From NCBI GenBank assembly GCA_903813345.2, contig CAIIXF020000001.1, forward strand, positions 42,441,366-42,505,365: DNA of 64,000 bases, read 5' to 3'. A program made the position numbers and the translations under genes. Numbering within the stretch: the stretch's first letter is position 1; every line of letters starts with the position of its first letter. This document shows, in pieces, positions 48,141 through 59,000 of the stretch. This DNA is from Owenia fusiformis. Taxonomy: Eukaryota; Annelida; Polychaeta; Sabellida; Oweniidae. Below the pieces are notes generated by a model that worked only from the letters and a program-made list of their open reading frames with translations, had not been told where the DNA came from and searched no databases.

Positions 48141-48365
48141 AGAAATCAAATGTCTGGACATTTCAACAATAGCCACATATTAAGTCAATGTTCTAGTTGT
48201 TATTTATCTTTACATATACAATGTAATCAAAGCACCAATATTGTTCTAATTAACTTATTTAGTCTCAGAGATTTAATCTCTTATTTGTGGAAAACAACAG
48301 GATGTTTTGGAAAGGTGTGAGTACATAATTGGTTTATCCTATTAGAACTTAATATTTTATGTATT

Positions 48366-48910
48366 TTCAAAATGGCCACCTAAACCCCAAAGTGTCATTA
48401 GACAGTGTGCTATGCTTATAGTATTCACATATCAAATATGAACAAAATCGCTCCACTTCTTTTCGAGTTAAAGTAAAAAACATAAAAATGGCGGCCATTT
48501 TTCAAAATGGCCACCTACAACCAAAAGTAACATTAGACAGTGCCATGCTTATAGTATTCACATACCAAATATGAACAAAACAGCAAATATCGCGAAATAG
48601 CGGGGAAAGGCCGCCATTTTTCAAGATGGCTGCCATGTGCTTCTTTAATATTTACATTTCTAACTTTATTAATGTCCTATATAATTTTTTTACATTTAAA
48701 ACATATTGCTATTACAGTTTTACATATTGTACCTAAATTACTGTAAAATTGGCACTAAAATGGCCGCCATTTTGAAACAAGTGGCCATTTTGAAAATCGG
48801 CTTTCGAGCAGAACTTCAACCCCTAAATAGCATATGTGTACAAAGATGAACAAAATCTGGCCAACGGTATTTGAGTTATCGCCCAGACAAACGGACGGGC
48901 GGACATTATT
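48366..48910. repeat. Repeat region with recurrent ATGGCGGCCAT / GGCCGCCAT motifs
   Basis: Two tandem units of about 140 bp (48366-48510 and 48511-48640), each with CTTATAGTATTCACATA and CAAATATGAACAAAA, are punctuated by AAAATGGCGGCCATTTTT-like palindromes (48485, 48610, 48757). The region ends near a CGGACGGGCGGAC stretch. It lies in the CPTP intron, upstream of the zinc-finger exon. The motifs resemble YY1 sites. Similar architecture occurs at 57196-58385. Confidence 0.65.
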
Positions 48911-49270
48911 TGTTGCTGCTGCATCAGTGTCTTCATTCGTTGTCTTCTTTCTTTGTCTTGATTTGATTGTTGTCTTGATTAGATTCTCCAGGTCCACAGA
49001 CTTGGGATTGCACATAGGTGGGTTAAACGTTTTGATGATGGACAGACGTACAGAAGGATTGACGGAGGCATTCCCTATATCCCTCCGAACTTCATTCGAT
49101 GGGATAACAAATGACTAGTGCAAATAAAAAATTATCTGAGTGTGTTTAAGTGTGTGAACAAAATGTCTATATATATTTTTTGTCCATGTCTATATACATG
49201 TACATGTACAGATATTTCAGTCTGTATTTTTTTGACCAAACATATTGACAATGTCTGAAAAGCCTATTAA

Positions 49271-49610
49271 AGAGAGAATCAGATCTAGCAAGCAGACTAA
49301 ACAAAAATTGCTTCAAATTTAGAATATTTTTTCTCATATCATTGCTTGTTATTTTGTATATTTGCTAAAAATCATGAAATTACATATTGGTACTTTATTC
49401 CAACTTGAGATTTTTAGAACAATGTGTTATTTATTTATTTTTTATTTCTATGGTTACCATTTTTTATTCCCAATTTTGCATTTTGAACCATTAATAACAA
49501 TTTATGACATATCTTGAATCCTTTTGGAGATTATAAGGAATAGATAAGTAGGCCAATTGTACATGTTGTTTGCAACTTTGTCACCCCTAGAGATAGATCT
49601 GATTCTGCCT
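49271..49610. mobile_element. TTAA-type MITE, copy D, in the CPTP intron
   Basis: Flanked by TTAA at 49267-49270 and 49611-49614. Ends AGAGAGAATCAGATCTAGC and AGATCTGATTCTGCCT. The interior matches copy A over most of its length. Confidence 0.85.
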
Positions 49611-50171
49611 TTAACATCTCAAATAGTGAACAAACTCCAGCTTCCAGCTCTAGCTTTGCAGACTAGACTAATTAGAATCCAGGGATCAAACCTAAAAACT
49701 TAACAACAGTAGGGTACATTTTAAAGGTAATGACCTTGTCAATCTGCCATAGTGTAGATTTGGTTAATATTGGAGATTGGTGTTTTGTACACACCATATG
49801 TTCTGGGCCGATATAAAGATGGCAGCACCAACAGAATTCAGTATAACATAAATAAACACAGATCGATTACCATGCCATCTTTATCTAAAAATTATTTCTA
49901 TTGACCTTAGCCTATGGTACACACTGTTACTGAGAATATTCCATTTGTCTTCTGGTAGATTGCATTTTATCTACTTCATTGTAAGTTTTGAAATTTTAAT
50001 TTATTACTTCAATGAACAATCACCTCAATTAGCTGGTTATTCTTTAATATCTTGTTTGCTTTTAGCTTCCTTTTGGAGAAGACAGGGTTGCATCTAGTAC
50101 CCCCAGGGAGATCTTTGTCATATAAGGTAGATACTGTCTAGAGCTCTGGGCTGCTTCATATTCATATAATA

Positions 50172-50918
50172 CAGGGTGTTCAAAAAAAAACGCAACCCAA
50201 AGAAATCGCTATATCTTGGAAAATACTTATCCAATTGTGTTCATTTTTCAGGAAAGAAAGAAGAGACTATGCGTGTCTAGCTCCTGCTGTTAGTTAGTTG
50301 TAAAACATGATGTTTTGGACACCTTCTCAAAAGACATTAGTATTGGAAAGATACGAAAAATGCAACCAGAGGTGACTGCCAGAGCAATAAACCCTAATAA
50401 CTTTCTAACCATGGTGTTTTGGCACTTCAGATTCACCACAAATTATCTTCATATAATGTGTAGTGAATTGGGGGAGTTTCATTAAAATCACTCCAGGGAC
50501 TTTACAGTCATGGTCAGAATGCCTTCTTAAGTCTGGCTGAACCAGGGTGTTTGACTGGGTTTTGAAAGCATTTCGACCAAAACTGTAAAGTCCCTGGAGT
50601 GATTTTGATTTCACTCTACAGATTTATCATACATTGAATGAAGATGATTTGTGCCAAATTTGAATAGCCAAAACACTATGGTTAGAAAGTTATTTGGTTT
50701 TATTGCTGTGGCAGTAGTCTCTGACTGCGTTTTTCGTATCTTTCCAATACTAATGTCTTTTGAGCATTTGTCCAAGGCATCATGTTTTACAACTAACTAA
50801 CAACATGAGCTATACATACACAGTCTCTTCTTTCTTTCCTGAAAAATGAACACAATTGGACTAGTATTTTCCAAGATATAGCGATTTCTTTGGGTTGCGT
50901 TTTTTTTTGAACACCCTG
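50172..50918. mobile_element. Fold-back mariner-type MITE with about 350-bp arms, in the CPTP intron
   Basis: TA flanks at 50170-50171 and 50919-50920. The termini CAGGGTGTTCAAAAA and TTTTTGAACACCCTG open two arms that are reverse complements almost to the centre (around 50530), including CGCAACCCAAAGAAATCGCT and its complement. No transposase. Transcription of the intron would give a long hairpin RNA. Confidence 0.88.
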
Positions 50919-51151
50919 TATTATGTATATCAAGGATATTTTCAATTTCCTTCCATGAAACTGCATATTATTTATAGCCTAACTATTATATGGAAAACTA
51001 ATTTCTGTGGTCTAAATTCAGTATCAACATAGATTTTTAGGCGCCCTTTGCCTCAATCGGTCAATCGGTACATGTATCTAAATAAATGAGTATTGTGTTT
51101 ATGGTCTTACTTATGGTAAAATATTACACATATGTATTTTAGGTTTGATTG

Positions 51152-51275
51152 CAGGCCTGTACCCAGGGGAGGGGGAGTTCGAACACCCCCCCTCACCAAA
51201 AATTCTTACAAATTATGCAGTTTTTCACCATTTTCACATTTCAGGTGATTTTTGCCTTTTTTGGGGCAATGTTGT
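51152..51275. mobile_element. Truncated GGCCCGTAG-type MITE
   Basis: Starts CAGGCCTGTACCCAGG and contains ATTATGCAGTTTTTCACCAT, as in the copy at 60001-60209. No right end is seen. Confidence 0.65.
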
Positions 51276-52599
51276 CAATATCCCCTAGGTTTTTTCATTT
51301 AATGAATTGGCTCACAAATCTGGTATTCTAGCTTTAGATCTTGTATTTTCTAAATATCTTGCAAGGCACTGACAATTAGTCTACAAAACCTAATAAATAA
51401 GCAATCACACAATTGCAAGTTTATCCTAAATCCCCCTTTCATTAGGAGCAGCCATACCAGAATTAGTCAATTTGAAAAAGACCATTTTTACATTTTTTTA
51501 TCTTGAGAACATTTGAAAGTTAAAATAATTTGAGCCTAGCGCCAATTTGGAACTTGATTTCTTATAATCCAAAGTGATTATGTTTAATAACGTAAACAAT
51601 TTTCCCCAACAAATCCAGTACCGTTTTGAAGCCAAGCAGCATCCCCACATAATGGTGCAAGAATTTCTTAGACAAGCTAAGGAGCTTCGAGAAAAAGCAC
51701 ATTCTCAACTTTTAGAAAATTAACATGGCACCAAATGCAGTGACAAATCTTAGTCAGAGTCTCAGACTTAGTATGTATCCAACAGACTGACTAGAAGTCA
51801 GTCTGTTATGATGTACTACTGTCTTGTGGAAATTGCAGTGAAATTTTTTGCACAAAATTATCAATTACAGGAACCATTTCTTCAATAAAATAAACATTAC
51901 AAAAATTCAATTAAGTAGTAAGGTACAATTAAATGCAATAAAAAGTAACACAGCATATTGTGAAGTGGAAATAAAGCTAGTTGAAGTTATAACAAATATG
52001 CAAATTAATTCACTCCATCATCCGTTTTGAAAAGCACTTCCTAACTAAACAAATATTCTGAATTACCAAATCTTAACATAGGTTGCTTATAGTCGGATTA
52101 TATTCAGACTAAATAGGATATAGTCTAGCCGCAGACTGAGACTCAGATGGATATGGATATGTGTATGAGGGGAGATGTCAATGTGGTAGCCTGACAGTCA
52201 TGCCAGGGTATTTCAACATAAAGGGACTTCCTAGGGGGGTACAGGGGCCAACCAGGAAGGTTCCTTTCAATTTTAAAATGAGTTGTAAACCATAGATCTA
52301 TTTTTAAATGTTAAGGTTTTAAATTATATTTTATTCAAATTCTATCACTGTTAAATTATATGTCTGCTTCATATGGGCTTATTAGCCTTTTGCAGATTAT
52401 TGACATAGACATACAGTGGGGAACATAAAGAATTACTAGAGCTATGAAAATTACATGCTGTCGCACATGTAATAAATTCTTACCTCGGTGTATTCAGTGC
52501 TATATTTTCTCCGTCCTAGTACATGTAAGTCCATATACATGTATAGTGGAATTTGTGTCCATAATGACAAATAAGAATTTGAAGCCCGATTACGCCGCT

Positions 52600-52740
52600 A
52601 TGAGGATTGGCTCCCAGAACGCAGCATAACACGTGCCAGCTTTCAAATTGCCGTTCCGCCATTTTGAAACCTGTCACGGGTAAATAAGGTAACTGATGTT
52701 GCATTCTGGGAGTAAAACCTCCTTTGATCACAAACATGGC
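52600..52740. promoter_or_regulatory. Candidate (possibly bidirectional) promoter with two ZNF143/Staf-like sites
   Basis: A CTCCCAGAACGCA box at 52611-52623 and its inverted counterpart TGCATTCTGGGAG at 52700-52712 match the core of the vertebrate ZNF143 site (CCCAGAATGC). An inverted CCAAT box (ATTGG, 52606-52610) and locally higher CpG accompany them. A plus-strand ATGGCG follows at 52736. A strong minus-strand donor (CCGAG-GTAAGA, 52484) lies on the other side. Likely outputs are DSCC1 to the right and the zinc-finger gene to the left. This is inference. Confidence 0.5.
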
Positions 52741-52745
52741 GATTC

Positions 52746-52792
52746 ATGAAAACATTTCTTCGATTTAGAAGGGATTTATCCATCATTTGCAG
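52746..52792 (+). CDS. DSCC1: Candidate first coding exon of DSCC1
   Basis: ATG at 52746 opens MKTFLRFRRDLSIIC and ends at a CAG-GTATGA donor (52792/52793) in phase 2. This is the phase needed to join exon 2 at 56048, giving an Arg codon at the junction. An in-frame stop lies upstream at 52725-52727. Against it: a nearer ATG (52736) opens a 10-codon frame that ends in TAG, and the leader would be about 12 residues longer than in human DSCC1. An alternative is a short MERA leader from 54998 with a weak donor. Confidence 0.35.
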
Positions 52793-52958
52793 GTATGAAG
52801 CTTTGGATTCATTTAATGTGCTACTTAAGTGATCCGGAATTATTTTTCTACCGCTTGGGAGAGTTTGAGATACGAAACTTAGAATTTAGCTCATTGTGAC
52901 AACTTTTGATGGTTGAGATTTATTTTTGTTCCCATTAACTACATGATGAATAGATATC

Positions 52959-53475
52959 TAAGAAATTCTCCATCTAAAATGTCACTCGACTTTTTGGCAA
53001 TTAAAAGTCCCTGCCTGCATTTAGTAGTCATATATTGTCATGTGCATAATTTTGAAACCATATCCTAATTATTTCACAAACCCTTTGTTGATTCTGCCAT
53101 AGTTTCCAATTTGTAAACAGCATTTAGCCTTTTTAATTGGGAACTTTTTTGAAATTTCCTAAATGGCTGCCATGTGATTCCAGAATTAACATGAGTGTGA
53201 CGTGACATCACAGTTGCTCGTTCCTAGGTAACAACAAGATCACAATTGCTCGTTTCTAGATAGCAACAAGATTTTTGATAAAATGGCACTGAATTACCCT
53301 GATTAACACCATTGATAACCAACATTAATATATTTGGAGAAACAATAAAAGGTAAGTGGAATAAATTAGAAGATGGTTTCAAGTTACCACAGAAGTCAAT
53401 TTGATACTCAAGAATGCTTTCTTTGACTCATAATCACAAAAAAGTCGAGTGACATTTTAGATGGAGAATTTCTTA
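52959..53475. mobile_element. MITE with 37-bp inverted ends
   Basis: AAGAAATTCTCCATCTAAAA at 52960 and its complement ending at 53475 pair over about 37 bp, including GTCACTCGACTTTTT. A diverged relative may lie at about 62048-62250. Confidence 0.7.
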
Positions 53476-53476
53476 A

Positions 53477-53880
53477 GGTACAGCTGGAAAGTAACATTTT
53501 GGTAAAAAATTGCTATACCTGCACATGTTATTTTCTGGTACAAAATAAAGTATGAAGGCATGTATCAATTTCCTTGCTTTTTTCAGGAAAGTATCATTAC
53601 ATTGTCTTCTTTTAGAATATCTGGTAGACGTTCAAAGGGAACTCCAGGGAATTCTGATATTTCACACTTCCTGTTTTTCCAAATTTTCTTTCAAAGTTTC
53701 CAGACAACACAGGAGCTACCATTGACCTGTTTCCAGGTTTACTAAAAGTAGACAGTGTAATGATACTTTCCTGCAAAAAGCAAGGAAATACACACATGCC
53801 TTCATACTTAATTATGTACCAGAAAATAACATGTGCAGGTATAGCAATTTTTTACCAAAATGTTACTTTCCAGCTGAACC
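53477..53880. mobile_element. TTAA-flanked fold-back MITE, 404 bp
   Basis: TTAA at 53473-53476 and 53881-53884. The ends GGTACAGCTGGAAAGTAAC and GTTACTTTCCAGCTGAACC open arms of about 125 bp with few mismatches. It abuts the preceding MITE, whose end contributes to the TTAA target. Confidence 0.85.
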
Positions 53881-53943
53881 TTAATCTAGGCTAGACTGAA
53901 AAAATCGAATGATTTACATGAGTATGACTCAAATTTAACTTAC

Positions 53944-54062
53944 TTGACTAGTTCCTCATACGCTTCGAGATAAGGACCAATTAAAACTGAACTGTTTTCT
54001 GCGTCTGCAGCCACCAGAGATGCATGGAGACTCAAAACGTTGAAAGATTTTACATTAGCCAT
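53944..54062 (-). CDS. CPTP: Ceramide-1-phosphate transfer protein, exon 1 (start)
   Basis: Encodes MANVKSFNVLSLHASLVAAD followed by AENSSVLIGPYLEAYEELV, ending in phase 2 at a GTAAGT donor (53943-53938). This corresponds to the first helix of CPTP/GLTP proteins (the human region ends in a similar LxPYIASWKGLV stretch). An in-frame TAA lies directly before the ATG, so the start is firm. Exon 1 plus exon 2 gives 639 nt with no frame break. The intron is 10.2 kb and holds the zinc-finger gene and several MITEs. The exon may also lie antisense inside DSCC1 intron 1. Confidence 0.88.
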
Positions 54063-54247
54063 TTATGGATTTACACATAAAAACACATTCCACATTTTTA
54101 TATTACACCAATTTTGTGAACGATTAAAATGAGCGAATGAAAACTGTTCGGTATTTTTTATCTCATATTGTTACATGTATAATTCATAAGATCTAGGTTT
54201 AAAAATGGGCATTGAATAGATTTTTTCTTAATTATTATGTTATACCA

Positions 54248-54795
54248 GTGCTGCGCCCACTCCTTGTTTTTGATAAAAAAGGCCCGGGAAAAAAGGCCAA
54301 GTAATGCCCAAAAATGCCCACTTATTAGGCCCGACAAAAAATTCTAGGCCCACCCAAGGGGGAACACAGGCCCGGGAAGAAGATTTAACCCCCCCCTCTC
54401 ACTGTATAAAGAAAATCCATAACACAAGGAGTAGGGGGATTAATATATTCCTTGACCTGTGGGGGAGGTACTGTAGATGAGCTCCCTCCCCTCCGCGGCA
54501 CTGGATCTACCAGTGCAGTGACAGGAGCAGATCTAGGAACCAACAGGGGGGGCCAAATTTCTGGTCTGGGAAAAAACGTCGGAAAAAGATTTATGAAATG
54601 TTGAGGCCCATTTTCTTCAAAATTTGGCCTAAATTAAAAATAAGGCCTTCGAAGGCCCAGTAATGACCAAAAAAGGCCCGCTTTTTCGGGCCTCAAGGTC
54701 TTTTTTGGCCAAATTTTGTTCGGACCCTTCATTTTCTGGGCCCACCCAAGGGGACGGGGCCCCTGACACCCCCCCCCCCCCTCCGCCAGTGAGTG
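54248..54795. mobile_element. hAT-like MITE debris, C-rich
   Basis: Contains CAGTGCTGCGCCCACTCC, CAGGAGCAGATCTAGGAA followed by a G run, repeated AGGCCCG and GGCCCACCCAAGGGG words, and a terminal run of C then CTCCGCCAGTGAG. These words are typical of hAT-type non-autonomous ends. At least two elements seem overlapped, and exact borders are not clear. Confidence 0.55.
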
Positions 54796-56047
54796 AGAAT
54801 TAAAATCGCTATGAGCAACTCAAAATTACGAACTAATTTTTGTATTTGAATATGTTGTTCGTTCACATAATTAGCGTATTTGCAAAATATATGGACTGTG
54901 TTCAATAGCAATTTTCCCGGCAAATAGAAATATGGAAACAAGGTTTGTAAATGTCCTTTGTTGGTGATTCTGCGAGAGTTGGAGTGAAGGATATGATAAT
55001 ATGGAAAGAGCGTGTCAATGTCTTTTTTCTCAAATTTACTCGCATATGAAATATGAATATTTCAAAAGATCTCCGATGGCAGAATTTAATAGAATAAAAA
55101 CAACCAACCAAATTAAAACTGCACAAATTAAAACTGCTATTCGTATTGAGTTATATTCACATTCATTTTATGCATATCCATAATGCCTGTTTGACCCATC
55201 ATCGCCATTTCTCAAGTTCGCCCAGTTTTTTTGACTAACTGAAACTGATAGGCAAATCTGACTTGAGAAACTGAGTACCTAAAAAAGTGACTATATGTAC
55301 ATGTAGGTACTTAAGTCTTAAACTGAGTACATAAGTTGAGTACTGAGTAACTAAGAAACTGAGTAGTAAACGAAGTCCGTCCGTCCGTCAACATTGGCCG
55401 CACAAATTAAAAGTGCTATTCCGTGGGTCCTTTATTCTATTCAAATTGGCTTATTAGCCTTTTGCAGATTATTGACAGTAACAGTTCAGTTCAGGTTGCG
55501 ATTACCCTCAGCAGAAAAGCTGATTGATCTGTCACTGCAGCCATCCTTTGAAAAAGGCAAGATCCGATGAAATCCCAGTTTGGGGGTTTGTGTAAAAAAC
55601 TGGTTGACCAGGTAGCCGGATGACCAGGCAAGCTTTATCGTATGCTACGACCCCACTTACCTTGTGGTCGAACGCGTGAACCATTGGTCAGTCGATGTTT
55701 CTACAAGGTTGTTTTACATCGGGAATAATTCAGCACTTTTCAAGATGTCGGAAGGGGAATCCCCTAAGATACCAATGGCAATGTTGTATTGTACATGGTG
55801 TGTTTATTGACAGATAAAAATGGAAATAAAGTTTCAGAATATGTGTCTGTAATATACTGTATATTAAACAAGTCTGGAAAATCATCATCGTAGAAAGCAA
55901 TCATCGATAAGTTACCCAGTCACCCATTTGGATATCTTTATGGACACCATTATGGTTATAATAAGTAAGAAGAATGAAATGAATTATAAAATGTCTTTGA
56001 ATACATTTGTTCTGCATATACATGTGCTGAGTGCTCTGCAATTACAG
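54796..56047. other. DSCC1 upstream or intron 1 sequence
   Basis: No exon recognised. Contains a degenerate run of ACTGAGTA words (55268-55365) and a GTCCGTCCGTC stretch (55376). A short DSCC1 leader exon could lie here if the candidate at 52746 is wrong. Confidence 0.4.
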
Positions 56048-59000
56048 AAGTCTTGAGGAGATACAGGAAGTACTAGAGTTAGCTAAGTTAGAGCGCTGTG
56101 ATGTCCAACCAATGGCACAATGTTTCACATTCTCAGAAGATTTGGGTAATGATTCATTCAAGTTGATGGAACTAAACCCGGACATGTTAGCCACTATAAA
56201 AGCTGGAGACAGGTATTGATTTGATGCATTTTCTCTTTTTAAAGCATCATGGAACTCTATCATTCATTATCTGTTGATCAATTTAATCAAACTCACACAT
56301 ATCCCAACCATATAAAATATAGACTTTTTTTTATTTTTTAACTAAGGTACTGTATTTCCACACCTTCACAAAAAATGAAAAATGTAGAAGATATACATGT
56401 AGCGATATTTTGTTTTGAAACATTTAAAATTTGAAAAATATCATGCAGACTACGTTAGATTAGATTAATCTTGTATTTGAATTTATTTTATTTGCAGCTT
56501 GGTAATAAGAGGAGATGAATCTGATTGTGCTGTGATTTGTACTAACAATAAAACATATGAGTTAAAAGAAGCTGAAATATCAAATTCTCTACTACTTATT
56601 CCTACTGTTATGTTTCCTGATCAGATGGAAAATAAAGAAGAAACATTAGAAAACAGACAGGTATAACAATAAATGTTATGTTAGAATTGCATTAACAATT
56701 ACAGGTAAATATCCCTAAAGTTTCACAAAGATCTTTTTGCTTTTTATCAAAAAATACTAGATTAGTGGATATGTGGATAACTTTCCCTTAATTTGGGGCT
56801 CCTTAAAATTGGCGAATTTGCAATTTCGAACATTTGGCAGCTAATTAATTTGGCAGATTCGCCAAATTAAACAGCCGCCAAATTAAGTAGAAGTACAGGT
56901 ACAGTACTCGAATCCAAATAATGTTTTCTCTTTGATTTGATGAATTTTGCATTTGATTACTTTCAGGTGGTATCTATTATGCATGACTACCTAGAGTTAC
57001 GTCCATGTAAGCCAAGGCTACAAAAATTGAGGCAGTTATTGGAGGAATGTCCATATAAAGGCATACTAGAGGATGCAGAGGGACAATCAGGGAAAAAAGT
57101 AAGTACTGGAACAAAACCTTATTATCTTCGTATTATGTTCAAATTACATGTAAACAACTGATAAGAATCAAAAATTATTGTAAAACTTCTAATTATCCCA
57201 ACGAACGAAGTTCGGTAGGGATATAGTGAAGCCCTCCGTCCGTCCGTCAGTCAGTCAGTCCGTCAGTCAGTCCGTCCGGAAGATAACTCAAATATTAGTT
57301 GACAGATTTTCTTCATATTTGGTGGAAAGATGTATATTGATGAATAGTTTTACGCAAAAAATTTTTTTATCAAGATGGCCGCCGCTTTAAAAATGACGGG
57401 ACTTTTTCGTAAAAATCATAAATTTTTCATTCTAAACCAAAGTAATTAATATTATCGTTTGAAATTTTGGTAGTATATTCGCAACATCTATCTATTTCAC
57501 ATATATCCGTGTTTTTCATCCTGACCCCCAGGGGCCGTGTATGGGGGGTCAGGAAAACAGAAATTTTCGCTAATTTTTAGATCTTTCTGAAGTATAGCTT
57601 TATTATACTCAAATGAAAGGCAATTAAGAGTAGATTGCAAATATTATATATTTTTTCTGATTCGAGCCTCGTAAAATTCAAAATGGCCGTCTAATGTACG
57701 ATTTTGCAATAATTTTTTGATCCCTTCAAAGTATGGCTATATAATACTCAAATTGAAGGAATTTTGGAGTAGATCACAATTATGGTATTATTTGTCAGAT
57801 TTGTACCTCAAAAAATTCAAAATGGATTTTTTCAAGATGGCCGCCGCTTTAAAAATGACGGGACTTTTTCGCAAAAATCATAAATTTTTCATTCTAAACC
57901 AAAGTAATTAATATTAATGTTTGAAATTTTGGTATTGTATTTGCAACATCTATGTATTTCACATATATTCCATGTTTTTCATCCTGACCCCCAGGGGTCC
58001 GTGTATGGGGGGTCAGGAAAACAGAAATTTTTAGATCTTTCTGAAGTATAGCTTTATTATACTCAAATGAAAGGCAATTAAGAGTAGATTGCAAATATTG
58101 TATCTTTTTTTGATTCGAGTCTCGTAATATTCAAAATGGCCGTCTAATGTACGATTTCGCAATAACTTTTCGATCCCTTCAACGGATGGCTATATTTTAC
58201 TCAAATTGAAGGAATTTTGGAGTAGATTACAATACACTGTATTATTTTTCAGATTTGTACCTCAGAAAATTCAAAATGGCTGCTTTGCAGGAATTCGCAA
58301 TTCTAAAATCTAAATTTTTCAATTTTAACCAAAGTAATGAATATAATTGATTGGAATTCGGTAATTGATATTTTGTTCGTTGGGATTTGCTACTCCGCGG
58401 AGTTGCCATTATCAAAAATGAACTTTAAATATGCCTCTGAGGCATCAATTCACTCATATGTAACCATATTCATTGGATCTACTGTCTACGTATGACATAT
58501 GATGTTCAACGAATAATGTTACTCATAACTGTGATGAGAAAAAAGTACAAAACTATGGTTTTATACTAATTGTGAACAAGTGTAAGATGTCAGAACTTTT
58601 TTCTAATGTATGCACATCTGATTTATGATTTTAGTTGGTACACACTTTCAATGTAATTAGGCATATACACTCCCCTCCATAACTTTGGCAACCTTTTTCC
58701 CCCATTGAACTACGTGTTAAAGCCTCTTTACATTGGAATTTTTATTTACTTAACCTGCGATAAAAATACTTATACTATTGATGGAAACGTAATTTGACTT
58801 TAATTCCGATACCTCCAATGACTTTAAAGCGCTGTAACTTTAATATTCATCAAATAAACTAAACACTAGTGTTCAAAAAAGTTAGACAATTCAATTTTCT
58901 AAATAAAAATATTTTTTGCTGAATCGTTTACTGAAAAGATATCCTGATTTGCCCCGAACCCTCATTTCCCATTGGATTACATGGGAATGACGATTTTCAA

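Noticed and set aside
54998-55008. DSCC1 start as a short MERA leader
   Set aside because: Length and phase would fit, but the donor (GC-GTGTCA) is weak; kept only as an alternative to the exon at 52746.
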